NCBI RefSeq assembly: GCF_000003605.2
Contig: NW_003122440.1
Location: 178,139 to 233,817, forward strand
Length of the DNA stretch: 55,679 nt
DNA from: Saccoglossus kowalevskii
Lineage: Eukaryota; Hemichordata; Enteropneusta; Harrimaniidae
Direction: 5' to 3'
Part shown: one piece after another, positions 51,101-55,679 of the stretch
How the letters are laid out: every line of letters begins with the position of its first letter
Position numbering within the stretch: the stretch's first letter is position 1
Notes under the pieces: generated by a model
The model's database searches: none
What the model was told of the DNA's origin: nothing
What the model saw: the letters and a program-made list of their open reading frames with translations, nothing else
Translations under genes and position numbers: made by a program

Positions 51101-54100
51101 ATACAATCCGATACCAACCTTGCACACACAGGCTGGGATTAATGGAAGACAAGGCTGTACATTTTGATTTCCCAGGCAAATGTTATAAACAGGTTACACG
51201 ATAAGCCCGCAATGTCGCTGCGCCTTTTTATTACTCAACATTATTTTGTTATTTTATCACGAGAATTCCTGTGTAGTAACCTCAACTTATAATCTTCAGT
51301 AAACCTTTTCATTGTCGCCCCCAATTTTCGGATATTATATGAAAATTTAGTGGCAATAGTAAATTCATATTTTTTTTACCGATTTGCGACAGAAATATAA
51401 AAACCTTGACCGTCCTTGACGTTATATTAGCAGTCTGGAGGAATAGTGTGTATATACGGATGCATAGGAAAGTTCATTCTCAGTTTTACAGTATGAGATC
51501 AGTACCGTCAATAGACCGACACAACGGAAACATGACAAGTCGGCGGATTTTGTGTTCAGTATCAAGTGGACTGCTGCATTTACTAGTGCGCCATCATCAA
51601 CTTGAATTAGTATACTTCCGCATCATTTTATCACGACGACGCAAATTGTAATCCATTCAAAGGATGTTTATATCAGTTGTAATTGTTTTGTGGGATTAGC
51701 AGAACAGGGGAGAAAGATAAGTTTCATTTACTTAAAGTGGACAGAGCCAGAGTTAATTGGGATTGAGCGATTTCCCTTTAAGCTTTAAACCACATGTCAG
51801 TGTTCATTGGTCTATTATGTAAAATCATTAAGATATTGTCTCATGGCACCATGAAAAAGCATTTTTTTGTGGGTTTCAGTGATGTATTTTGTAAACAATT
51901 GTTCTAATATTTTACAAAAATCATTACTTTTGAACAATTCCATTGAGCACAATGTTAAAGAAAAATTTACACTTTATAAAACCCAGATTTTGAAATAATT
52001 CAAGGACACAATAAGTAGCCATCATTAACAATATTAGTATTCTCATAATGCCCAGAAGTACAATTTATTTTGAAATAAATTCTTGGTATTTGCATTCCTG
52101 AGTAGGCTTCACCCTTAAACATCATTGTATGCCAAAGAATTTCACCCATTTCAAATCTCCACATTTATCTATCGAATTAATCAACCTAATCTTATAAAAG
52201 AGGTATGTCAAAGTACAAAATTCAGAAATTAGCAAATTACTCAGATTTCTTTTATTTAGTCACAAAAAGAGATTGTACCTTGTTATTTTCACAGAGTGGA
52301 CATGATTCAATAACATAGGGGCTTGTTTTATAATTTACAGTCACTGATGAATATTTTTAATTAATATATGGCTCTATGTGATAACAAAGTGTTTTTAACA
52401 TTTACATATTGAATGGATTTGTCTATGTTTCAAATAGTTAGTTATCTGACTGACAATTTTAATGTAAAAACTGAAAATATTTGTAATAATATTAATGTAG
52501 TCATTCTCATTAAAAGCTCTGTAAGATTGTATTGGTCGACCCACTGTTTTTGATTGAGCTTGTTAGGATGGATTGTTTGGGCAGATGATTTCACTACTGG
52601 GAAATTGTTTTATTTCCCTCTCAAAGTATAAATACACACTTTAAAAATGTGGATTATCAGGATATGCTTTCTGTTTACGTCTCCCACTCCCAAACTCTCC
52701 CACAGTAGCATGATGTGTTTGATCACTCCTAATATATTATATTTCACATTTGCATTTCCCTTGAATTGATATAAACTAACCTTGGAGATAGGCTTGGGTG
52801 ATCTGTGGATCCATGGGCATTGATTCACCCTCCTCCCCGTCTTCCTCTTCATCGCCACTATCATCATCATCCTCCTCTTCCTCATCATCATCGCTTGTCA
52901 TGTGCATCCCTTGATTTTGTGCATAGTTGTGTTCGGGATGAGCGCCAGAATGGCTAGGCTGTGGCTCATCACTTACGACGCCTGATACCTACATGTACAT
53001 GTAATAGAGAGAAAGCATGCTGTCAATAAACAAGTCAACAATAATAATATTAACTATATTACGCAATTGCACCATTGGTGGGTGCTGTATGGTATATAAC
53101 AAACTAAGAGATATTATAAAACACAGACTTATTTATATTAGGAAAATTTATATTAGGTTATATAAATTGTGTTTTTTAAGTATTTTGCAAGTGAAGTACT
53201 ACTATTCAATATGCAAGTGAATATTACATTTCAGTTAGCTGTATTACACATTTTTAATTTACAGTCTCATATTGTATATTTTCTTTACTTCAGATAAGTC
53301 AGCATGTCCATAAATTTTTTATCTTGTTTGGGTTTCAAGACACTGTTTCTTTAAAGTGCGGCTCAGCAATCCCAGGGATTGTACCAGTGCGTCATGGGAA
53401 ACGTAATTTGCATGGTCCGCCGAGTTGTTTACTTGGTACACGGCTTTTATAATTTTAAACGAAGGTGTTAACTCTGTAAGCTAACATGATGCATTACGCT
53501 ATTATCGGATTTCAAAGGACTTATTGAATCACGTTCAATGCTCACTGGCCCCCGCAATCTTTTTAAAGCAGTTTTCTTACTTGCATCATAAAGCTCCTTA
53601 TTTAGTTCTGTGCTTGCAACGGAAATTGTGGTTTATTTGAATGACATACACAATGTATAGTATCGCACAGTACAACATGTGCCATAGCGTGTCTTGTCGG
53701 AAGGTGAAAAAAAAAGGCTCCAACAAATTAAACAAACAAACAAACATAAACTTCTTGATACGGCTGTGTGGCATGGGCATACCCAGTTGCCCGACGCCAA
53801 ATATACACGAATATATGTGCGGCTTATACATCACGAAACGCGGACACGCATACCTTTTTTTTTGCAATGTTGTCGGTCAACAATCATTTCATTGCGAGAA
53901 TATAGTTCAGGGAACATATAATTTTTTGCGGGATTTTTTCAATTTATTTATTTTAAGACACATTTTAAAATTGTCGAGAACGTCTTAAATTAAATTTGAG
54001 AAGCATTCGCATATTCATGGCAATTTGTCGGGGAATTATTTGTTGACGAGCCCCTCGAAAGAACCCCGCTATTATAATGACCAGCCAGGCCCGTCACATT

Positions 54101-54547
54101 CGGCAATAAACTAATCTAGGGCAGTACCCACAGCTTGTTCGACTTGTCAATGACAACGGGGTGAAACCATTCATTTTCCCTTCTTGTAACTGACCTAGTT
54201 CACCTCTATTTCCACTGAAAAAATAAGAATTGAGCAAGTTTACAAGCCCTGTAACTGGGAACGTCTTTTTTGGGGGCACATACACTAAGGAAGTTATTGA
54301 AATTATTACACACAGTCTCCACCCTTACATGCACCTCAGCTCGTGCCATCCACACTTGCTCCGACCGGACCACTTCGTGGAGCGCCAACATCGCCCCTGA
54401 AATGACCAGACAAACAGCTCACAGAATATCATTTCCATGATATTACTTACATCATCAACTCTGCAATTATATAAACATACCTAGAGATTGAACAAACAAC
54501 TCGGGATTAACGCCTTGCATTTGCATAAATTCATGACTGACAGTCAT
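24992..54547 (-). CDS. GTF3C3: General transcription factor 3C polypeptide 3 (TFIIIC102), spliced, 21 exons visible
   Basis: The gene encodes the TPR-rich subunit of TFIIIC, the factor that binds A and B boxes of tRNA-type genes and recruits TFIIIB (yeast homologue Tfc4); it acts in the nucleus. Exons run from ATG at 54547 to TGA at 24992 and give 841 residues (human about 886). The layout is a short N-terminus, an acidic stretch of Asp/Glu runs, a basic stretch (FDREQRKQQRKMQKRR), the signature PKALRGLMGEANLRFAR, then two TPR arrays and the C-terminal IHYYKKSLSLP...AYNLSLIYQSSG block. All exon phases agree except between 47367 and 43903, where an exon of length 2 modulo 3 must be missing. 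In the human protein about 57 residues lie there. No frameshift or stop is seen in any exon, so the gene looks functional. Confidence 0.97.
25171..26251 (-). other. GTF3C3 intron 20 with dispersed repeat copies
   Basis: About 25550-26030 carries copies of a dispersed family with recurring words TTTGGCCATCTT, GTACCAAGTTTGAA, AATCCATCCA and ACAGCTGAGACCTGG. The same family recurs at 32560-32760 and 33340-34510. Confidence 0.6.
26252..26339 (-). CDS. GTF3C3: GTF3C3 exon 20
   Basis: Acceptor CTTACTGACAG, donor TTGG|gtaagt, phase 0 in and 1 out. It encodes GFAFLQRYLDMRGECQESYY NLGRAFHQL, matching human GFSFLNRYLSLRGPCQESFY NLGRGLHQLG. Confidence 0.96.
26455..26800 (+). repeat. Dispersed hairpin-ended element, copy A
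   Basis: The copy shares CATCCTACCATATTAGGAAAT-like starts, CGCATAA.CATCCTCTAATAA, ACAAACATGGCTGCCACC and AAGATGTATAATAATAAGGT with the copy at 44119-44450 and (reverse) 49868-50105. It ends in a hairpin: CCTCAAAGTATG at 26712-26723 is the exact inverse of CATACTTTGAGG at 26769-26780. It sits against the donor of GTF3C3 exon 19. Confidence 0.65.
26813..26937 (-). CDS. GTF3C3: GTF3C3 exon 19
   Basis: Acceptor TTTGATCCAG, donor CAG|gtgcga, phase 1 in and 0 out. It encodes EYVRGFSIDRNNAMLAMCIG and LTFMQMASQKYAVKRHSLIV, matching human FCIGLTFIHMASQKYVLRRH ALIVQ. The donor is weak (GTGCGA), and a dispersed repeat begins about 12 bases beyond it. Confidence 0.96.
27139..27787 (+). mobile_element. 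Decayed element: coding remnant between ~77-bp direct repeats
   Basis: About 77 bases sharing CTGCAGTGGGCAATCATTC and TATGCTGAACTA occur at 27139-27215 and again at 27710-27787 in the same orientation. Between them lies coding-like sequence broken by stops and frame changes. One piece reads IPTLIKDQIAKSVSVSSAKL and LMSSHLDDLATQITATQQ; a later one reads EYKVHDLSEVSDDKKRLWKV. The latter resembles the acidic 'EY..DLA.DSDDEKRI.KA' segment seen in repetitive gag/ORF1-like proteins of invertebrate retroelements (from memory of the family, not a search). Confidence 0.45.
27991..31450. repeat. Minisatellite of ~29-31 bp units, about 100 copies
   Basis: The unit contains ACTTCAAACTG followed by (G/A)TACCATCACTAGAGGG and CAT, mostly 31 bases long with shorter variants. 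The array covers about 3.4 kb including one 323-bp insertion (29018-29340). Variant units recur in the same order in blocks (for example the run containing CATACTTCATACTG near 30656, 30907 and 31183), showing higher-order duplication of about 250-280 bases. The period is not a multiple of three and no frame stays open. Confidence 0.95.
29018..29340. mobile_element. GC-rich 323-bp TIR element (MITE) inside the minisatellite
   Basis: The insert begins CCTCGGGGGCGG and ends with the inverse of CCTCGGGCGCGG. It breaks one minisatellite unit: GGGCAT before and ATACTTC after restore GGGCATACTTC, with AT present on both sides. It is much richer in C and G than its surroundings and has no coding frame, so it is a non-autonomous DNA element of unknown superfamily. 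Confidence 0.75.
31475..31550 (-). CDS. GTF3C3: GTF3C3 exon 18
   Basis: Acceptor TTTTTTCTAG, donor CTAG|gtaaga, phase 0 in and 1 out. It encodes HSDNLALCILNGHNAFLSGS LKHAL, matching human NHALCVLNGHNAFVSGSFKH. The 31-bp minisatellite begins about 24 bases downstream of its donor. Confidence 0.95.
31551..32197 (-). other. GTF3C3 intron 17
   Basis: This 647-base intron contains a segment at about 31800-32090 rich in short inverted words (GCCATGGCCATGCGCCCC) but no feature I can name. Confidence 0.5.
32198..32296 (-). CDS. GTF3C3: GTF3C3 exon 17
   Basis: Acceptor TTTTATTGTAG, donor AAG|gtaaag, phase 0/0. It encodes STQLWNLFAQIILHTHDSRH and NKFCLRLMLK, matching human PQLWNIFNQVTMHSQDVRHH RFCLRLMLK. 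Confidence 0.96.
32297..32858 (-). other. GTF3C3 intron 16 with dispersed repeat
   Basis: About 32560-32770 matches the dispersed family of 25550-26030 (words CAAAGTTTGTACAAAATCC, AAGACCTGGTTCCAGGATG, TGATGTATGTGTGAAGTT). The rest is AT-rich. Confidence 0.55.
32859..32945 (-). CDS. GTF3C3: GTF3C3 exon 16
   Basis: Acceptor TTCATTTACAG, donor GAG|gtaagt, phase 0/0. It encodes ELDYICLLAHYFNHNYRLAY and NFIRPMIME, matching human ELEYFGLSAAILDKNFRKAY NYIRIMVME. Confidence 0.96.
33340..34560. repeat. ~125-bp tandem array of a dispersed family, with terminal GGACGGACAC repeats
   Basis: Units share GGCCATC(T/C)TTGA, ATGTATGTGCCAAATTTGAATGAAAA-like and CTGACAGAGCA words at about 33390, 33515 and 33635. 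After the gap the array ends in GAGATATGACTCCGGACGG, repeated GGACGGACAC, and the fold-back pair AGTCCTCGTTTTCGGACT / CGGGGACTAATAA. This type of tail is common in marine invertebrate repeats. Confidence 0.65.
33762..34361. other. Assembly gap (600 N)
   Basis: The gap is exactly 600 N and lies inside the ~125-bp tandem array, so it probably represents uncollapsed repeat units. Confidence 0.99.
35251..35463. mobile_element. Small TIR element (MITE) with TA target duplication
   Basis: The left end CTGTAAAGGGGTTAATTATT is matched inversely by the right end (inverse reads CTGTAAAATGATTAATTTTC), and the match continues through CACTGGGTTT for about 40 bases. TA lies on both sides (35249-35250, 35464-35465). 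At 213 bases with no coding frame it fits a Tc1/mariner-type MITE. Confidence 0.75.
35540..35690 (-). CDS. GTF3C3: GTF3C3 exon 15
   Basis: Donor AAAG|gtaggc, phase 2 in and 0 out. It encodes MSSVTKEEWWSLYYRLCETL, then LLEELAATGY and FAKEPAKIK, matching human LTSVLTKDDWWNLLLKAIY. Acceptors GTGGCAG (start 35690) and GTTAAG (start 35696) are both in frame and differ by two residues. Confidence 0.93.
35862..35952 (-). CDS. GTF3C3: GTF3C3 exon 14
   Basis: The donor is AAAAA|gtaagc (phase 2 out). Two acceptors are possible. A pyrimidine-rich one ending TTATTATAG would start the exon at 35937 but breaks the frame. ATTGTCAG, starting the exon at 35952, keeps it: the phase-1 C of exon 13 then reads R, followed by LFYYRGDFWENQPQEKKVLF and TEIAKASQK. 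I chose the in-frame start. Confidence 0.75.
35953..36836 (-). other. GTF3C3 intron 13, nothing recognised
   Basis: This AT-rich intron was searched for an extra exon because of the phase problem at exon 14. None was found, and the upstream acceptor at 35952 makes one unnecessary. Confidence 0.6.
36837..37019 (-). CDS. GTF3C3: GTF3C3 exon 13
   Basis: Acceptor GTTATTTCAG, donor TTAC|gtaagt, phase 1/1. It encodes an acidic linker ISETMETEGEEEEVVLGQDI and then QLLHHKCRILQSQSRTEEFI and ALLLMAYYFKDVKPEESL. The linker joins the two TPR arrays. Confidence 0.93.
37020..37606 (-). other. GTF3C3 intron 12, nothing recognised
   Basis: This is an AT-rich intron of 587 bases between exons 12 and 13, with no feature identified. 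Confidence 0.6.
37607..37787 (-). CDS. GTF3C3: GTF3C3 exon 12, TPR
   Basis: Acceptor TTTTCATCCAG, donor CAGG|gtaagt, phase 0 in and 1 out. It encodes AAVWLRYAECVNCLGELQLA, SVCYHKVIKLAPSHLEARLA and LSAIEQQLGHTDQALQVLSQ, closely following human VVWLRHAECLKALG and LSTLQQQLGQPEKALEAL. Confidence 0.97.
37788..39804 (-). other. GTF3C3 intron 11 with tandem array
   Basis: The region 38300-39160 is a tandem array of ~140-bp units ending in an AC microsatellite. A short ATTAAT repeat lies at about 39370-39398. The rest is AT-rich. Confidence 0.65.
38300..39165. repeat. ~140-bp tandem array (TTATGCAAAT family) ending in (AC)n
   Basis: The word TTATGCAAAT (one diverged copy) followed by TAGGTAATTAATATGCACA-like sequence recurs at about 38437, 38560, 38705, 38855 and 38995. 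It alternates with CCAAGTTTCATTGAAATGCA and GTAGTTTCTGAGATAT. The array ends with GACAGACAGACACAC running into an AC repeat at about 39115-39152. The left flank of the gap at 44733 belongs to the same family. Confidence 0.75.
39805..39866 (-). CDS. GTF3C3: GTF3C3 exon 11
   Basis: Acceptor CATCCACTAG, donor CTG|gtaagt-like (gtaagttg), phase 1 in and 0 out. It encodes GMYKEAKPILALLVNSEKYN L, matching human GEYNSALPLLSALVCSERYN. A 27-bp minisatellite begins only about 25 bases upstream of its acceptor. Confidence 0.95.
39891..41019. repeat. 27-bp minisatellite, about 42 copies
   Basis: The unit combines GCTGTACCCAAATGTA and GTACCCAAAAT. Because 27 is a multiple of three, four or more frames stay open over hundreds of bases on both strands, giving peptides such as PKMLYPNVV, TQNAVPKCS, GTAFWVLHL and GYSILGTTF. 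These are repeat artefacts, not genes. A block with TATTACCGCAAATGCTGTAC is present three times (near 40233, 40409 and 40668), indicating higher-order duplication. Confidence 0.95.
42020..42262 (+). mobile_element. Possible 3' end of a non-LTR retrotransposon
   Basis: AT-rich sequence ends with CCAAATAAAAAATTC followed by TATCTATCT. A polyadenylation-like signal just before a short tandem tail is typical of truncated non-LTR elements. No coding remnant was identified. Confidence 0.35.
42359..42443 (-). CDS. GTF3C3: GTF3C3 exon 10
   Basis: Acceptor CTCATCTATAG, donor GTCG|gtaaat, phase 0 in and 1 out. It encodes TILAPLFEESPDEMGDLYLD and IAEAYIDV, close to human PEDMGDLYLDVAEAFLDVG. Confidence 0.96.
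42652..42881 (-). CDS. GTF3C3: GTF3C3 exon 9
   Basis: Acceptor TTTTATCTCAG, donor CAG|gtcagt, phase 1 in and 0 out. It encodes DVNISSELCMSMKQYDTALQ and IPIDLRIKLAICLLH, matching human DVNIAAELYISNKQYDKALE and VPIDITVKLMVCLVH. Confidence 0.96.
42882..43815 (-). other. GTF3C3 intron 8 with a GACCACC-rich element
   Basis: The stretch 43125-43560 carries words GACCACCCTTATGTAAAG, AAGACCACCTGCCTATATAA and, near its end, CCTTGGGTGGTTGCTTAATA. It resembles a widespread invertebrate DNA element that begins and ends with GACCACC/GGTGGTC repeats. Confidence 0.5.
43816..43903 (-). CDS. GTF3C3: GTF3C3 exon 8, TPR
   Basis: Acceptor GTTTTACAG, donor GAAG|gtatgt, phase 0 in and 1 out. It encodes TYHRMGDTQQAIDAMQKAVE and NHPDLISSE, aligning with the human repeat before SMEDVNIAAELY. 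Confidence 0.93.
44119..44450 (+). repeat. Dispersed hairpin-ended element, copy B
   Basis: It is the same family as 26455-26800. It begins AAGTTACAACGTGTCGTAAT and ends with a hairpin in which CAAAGTATGC (about 44360) is the inverse of GCATACTTTG (about 44424), with inner GTAC matches. Confidence 0.65.
44733..45081. other. Assembly gap (349 N)
   Basis: The left flank belongs to the TTATGCAAAT family, and the right flank is GAAGAAAGAA-rich followed by a GGGGCCACGCCC / GGGCCCCTA fold-back tail. The gap falls in the interval where a GTF3C3 exon is missing. Confidence 0.99.
45082..45215. repeat. GAA-rich simple repeat with GGGGCC fold-back tail
   Basis: GAAGAAAGAA is repeated from 45105 to about 45165. 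It is followed by AATAGGGGCCACGCCCTACA and GGCTTGGGCCCCTAAA, which can pair as a short stem. This looks like the end of a dispersed repeat. Confidence 0.65.
45230..46275. repeat. 157-bp tandem array, six copies, with fold-back tail
   Basis: GAGGT(C/T)CACATGTAGTACC recurs at about 45331, 45488, 45646, 45803 and 45960, and a diverged copy at 46123, giving a period of 157-163. Units also share AAAATATCACTTTTTACC and GGACTTGCGGTTTT. The array ends in ACACGGACAACGATGGACA and the self-complementary GCTCTGCTCGACAAAGTCGA CAGCGGAGC. Confidence 0.85.
47367..47481 (-). CDS. GTF3C3: GTF3C3 exon 7, TPR
   Basis: Acceptor TTTTTTTCCAG, donor AAAG|gtaaat, phase 0 in and 1 out. It encodes FSLIAAHLSPRDVEEWIKLA and EMSLEQDNIKQAILCYSK, close to human ELIAAHLNPSDTEEWVRLAE. 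Its outgoing phase 1 does not fit exon 8, which begins in phase 0. Confidence 0.97.
47583..48508. mobile_element. Long terminal-inverted-repeat DNA element with 7-bp target duplication
   Basis: The ends read CACAGGGAGTTGGACAAAC and, inverted, CACATGGAGTTGGACAAAC. The inverted match continues for more than 200 bases (through AATAAATTATTAAATAATAA, a C-rich tract, TTCAAGTAATCACTGATCC, CTTTATCACAACTTTGTTAC and TTTTAACGCGCGA). GATACAC lies immediately outside both ends (47576-47582 and 48509-48515). The central 460 bases have no transposase frame. A 7-bp duplication is unusual and leaves the superfamily open. Confidence 0.85.
47726..47762. repeat. 26-bp perfect palindrome inserted in the left arm of the long-TIR element
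   Basis: The left arm carries ACAGTCCCTCAAC directly followed by its exact inverse, flanked by TACCACT on each side. The right arm has no such insertion and reads straight through as TATACCATTCTTTCC when inverted. Confidence 0.8.
49131..49207 (-). CDS. GTF3C3: GTF3C3 exon 6, TPR
   Basis: Acceptor TTTGACCAG, donor CAG|gttagt, phase 1 in and 0 out. It encodes PSSYEPFQLLGMIYEDKGDI ERSLQ, aligning with human YEPFSTLAMIYEDQGDMEKS. Confidence 0.95.
49403..49588 (-). CDS. GTF3C3: GTF3C3 exon 5, basic region and first TPR
   Basis: Acceptor TGTTTACAG, donor CAAG|gtgtgt, phase 1/1. It encodes FEVEMRFDREQRKQQRKMQK, RRNRVPKALRGLMGEANLRF and AIKMCMEIIRQ. PKALRGLMGEAN.RFARG is the most conserved signature of the family (human LPRALRGLMGEANIRFARG). 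Confidence 0.97.
49589..50204 (-). other. GTF3C3 intron 4 with hairpin-ended repeat
   Basis: The intron contains copy C of the dispersed hairpin-ended family at 49868-50105. Otherwise it is AT-rich. Confidence 0.6.
49868..50105 (-). repeat. Dispersed hairpin-ended element, copy C (reverse orientation)
   Basis: On the - strand it reads AAGTTACAGCGTGCCGTAAT, CATCCTACCATATAACCATT, CGCATAAGCATCTTCTAATA and ACATGGCTGCC, in the same order as copies A and B. The terminal hairpin is largely lost. Confidence 0.6.
50205..50285 (-). CDS. GTF3C3: GTF3C3 exon 4
   Basis: Acceptor TTGTCTTCTAG, donor GAAG|gtaata, phase 1/1. It encodes GDLSFNEFAAMVDDSNVEAD and the following acidic residues, joining in frame to DVSAFEVEM of exon 5. 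Confidence 0.8.
50286..52780 (-). other. GTF3C3 intron 3 with a possible TTAA element
   Basis: This 2.5 kb intron includes a possible element at 50625-51777 between two TTAA sites. No exon was recognised. Confidence 0.55.
50625..51777. mobile_element. Possible TTAA-flanked element
   Basis: TTAA at 50621-50624 is followed by AGGGGAACTGA. TTAA at 51778-51781 is preceded by the inverse of AGGGAAATCGC. The short imperfect match and TTAA sites suggest a piggyBac-type MITE, but the terminal match is only about 7 bases. Confidence 0.3.
52781..52988 (-). CDS. GTF3C3: GTF3C3 exon 3, acidic region
   Basis: Acceptor TGTAG, donor CAAG|gttagt, phase 0 in and 1 out. It encodes SDEPQPSHSGAHPEH, then long Asp/Glu runs (DDDEEEEDDDD, GDEEEDGEEGE) and DPQITQAYLQ. 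Human TFIIIC102 has a Glu-rich tract in the same place. An alternative CAG acceptor seven bases inside would break the frame. Confidence 0.85.
52989..54328 (-). other. GTF3C3 intron 2, nothing firmly recognised
   Basis: This intron of 1.34 kb contains a somewhat GC-richer stretch at about 53350-53450 (CGGCTCAGCAATCCCAGGGA) that may be part of a dispersed element. I see no exon. Confidence 0.5.
54329..54396 (-). CDS. GTF3C3: GTF3C3 exon 2
   Basis: The acceptor is TCATTTCAG and the donor CAT|gtaagg (phase 1 in, 0 out). It encodes AMLALHEVVRSEQVWMARAE, with little similarity to vertebrates. Support comes from splice signals and from phases that fit both neighbours. Confidence 0.65.
54481..54547 (-). 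CDS. GTF3C3: GTF3C3 exon 1 with start codon
   Basis: ATG at 54547-54545 opens a frame reading MTVSHEFMQMQGVNPELFVQ and ends CTA G|gtatgt (phase 1). NPELFVQSL resembles the SPELIDYLEG of the human N-terminus, which supports this start. The match is short, so exon 1 is less certain than later exons. Confidence 0.7.
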
Positions 54548-55679
54548 TTCGAGCAGTCAGTTGACTGTCTGAGTCGTGCTTTCCTGTAGCTTTTATGTGG
54601 GTCACACATTTTAGCACTCAGGGGCACCTCCCTCCCCAGCTATGTATCAACTGACCCAATGGTTCCTAAATAACAAAAACTGATGTTATCTCTTCATTAT
54701 TTATTTTGAAATTCATATTTATTATGATTACTGTTGTTAAATATCATCACTTTTGTTTTATTTTTAACAATGACATTTAGGTACCATTTTGTACAGTAAT
54801 CATTTAGTTTTGTCGGGAATAGAAATGGATATGCTTATTGTTTACTATTATTACTGATATTGAGTATCGTTTTATATTATTATACTGCTATAGACATCGT
54901 TTATACCGCCTAAGCTTGAATGTAACAAAATTTGTATTGACCAATCACAGTTTTGGGAACCGTTCTAGAAGCCGTATCTACACACGAATTGGTGACGTCA
55001 CAAAATTCATGACCTTCAATCGGGGTCCATTCCTCGGTATATACGAATTGGTATATACAAATTACAATAAAGATACTTAAGACATTACACATAAAGTAAA
55101 ATAAATCATGTGACAATATAATGATAATAACGGTAAAAAATCCTAGCTTAACAGTTGAACAGAACGATCATATAGTCAGTCGGCTCACGCCGAGGGGCAC
55201 GCACTTTGTTGCAAAATGGTCGTGTGGTTGAAACTGGGTCATGGCGTGACGGGTGAGGAAGACATCATTAAACACTCACAAAATCACAATAAAACGGGAA
55301 GTGGTTGCATATTACGGCGTAGCCAACATAGGAAATAAAAAAACACCCAATACAAATGACATGGGTTTGAATCACACTATCAATAAGAAACCAGCAATCG
55401 TTTCGGCTTTCCCGTTCAACTCATCGGAACACTGGAGTAGTTAGAAAAATGAACACCACTCAACGACCAACGTCGTGGCGTGGTACATAAGCGTGCCATC
55501 AAAATAAAACAAAATTAGCTTGAAAAGACCGTGGGTTCGAGTCCCGCTCAGAGCTACCGCAAAAACATAAATCAAATAAACTGAAATCCCTCAAACCATC
55601 ACAAGTAAACAAAGAATGTCGCGAAAAATAATAAACTCGCAAAACTCCACCACGCAAACTGAATGAATAAATAATAAAA
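54548..55679 (-). promoter_or_regulatory. Upstream region of GTF3C3 (putative promoter)
   Basis: This is the 1.1 kb upstream of the GTF3C3 start codon, read on the - strand. A palindromic TGACGTCA (CRE-like) lies at 54993-55000, 446 bases upstream of the ATG. No TATA box can be assigned with confidence. A tRNA-like A/B box pair lies at 55476-55544. Confidence 0.4.
55469..55556 (+). other. tRNA-like sequence with A-box and perfect B-box (tRNA-derived element or pseudogene)
   Basis: TGGCGTGGTAC at 55476-55486 resembles the internal A box, and GGTTCGAGTCC at 55534-55544 fits the B-box consensus exactly. A T-arm stem GTGGG/CCCGC encloses the loop TTCGAGT. The spacing fits a tRNA with a long variable arm, but no acceptor stem forms: the 3' strand TCAGAGC would need GCTCTGA, and AACGTCG is found. 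It is therefore a tRNA-derived SINE head or decayed tRNA rather than a working tRNA gene. Confidence 0.5.

Noticed and set aside
55469-55556. A functional tRNA gene
   Set aside because: A and B boxes and a T-arm are present, but no acceptor stem pairs and no convincing anticodon arm is seen.

Overview
This is a stretch of animal nuclear DNA. Protein-coding information is split into short exons with GT/AG boundaries and matching phases. Introns are long and AT-rich, and much of the sequence is transposon, satellite and minisatellite DNA. There is no operon structure, ribosome binding site or other prokaryotic signal. The two genes and the repeat types suggest a non-vertebrate marine animal (early deuterostome or lophotrochozoan-like). 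I cannot name the species.

Two genes face each other. On the + strand, positions 6761-17852 carry seven exons of an ionotropic glutamate receptor of the NMDA GluN3 type (GRIN3-like): half of the amino-terminal domain, the whole ligand-binding domain, all membrane segments and the C-terminal coiled coil. The 5' exon or exons (signal peptide, start of the amino-terminal domain) are not recognisable in 1-6760 and probably lie before the window. On the - strand, positions 54547 down to 24992 carry 21 recognisable exons of GTF3C3 (TFIIIC102, the TPR subunit of RNA polymerase III factor TFIIIC). The start codon and stop codon are both visible. At least one internal exon (about 57 codons, expected between 43904 and 47366) is not visible, and a 349-base gap lies in that interval. 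The genes converge, with about 7.1 kb between their stop codons, and there is no functional link between the products.

The rest is intron, intergenic DNA and repeats. The last GRIN3 intron holds a TIR/foldback element (13641-17193) split by a non-autonomous LTR element (14034-17064). GTF3C3 introns hold a 3.4 kb minisatellite of about 31 bp units (27991-31450) with a GC-rich 323-bp TIR element inside it, a 27-bp minisatellite (39891-41019), three tandem arrays of 125-157 bp units, a 926-bp long-TIR element with a clear 7-bp target duplication (47583-48508), small MITEs, three copies of a dispersed family ending in a conserved hairpin, and a decayed retroelement coding fragment. Several of these repeats start within 10-30 bases of GTF3C3 splice sites. 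About 1 kb upstream of the GTF3C3 start codon is a tRNA-like A box/B box pair, the DNA target of TFIIIC itself.

Three runs of N (15744-15927, 33762-34361, 44733-45081) all lie in repeat DNA. I found no unknown multi-gene system. The most interesting points are the nested or abutting repeats, the isolated perfect palindrome with its own flanking duplication, the mixed GluN3/GluN1 character of the receptor, and the B box upstream of a TFIIIC gene.
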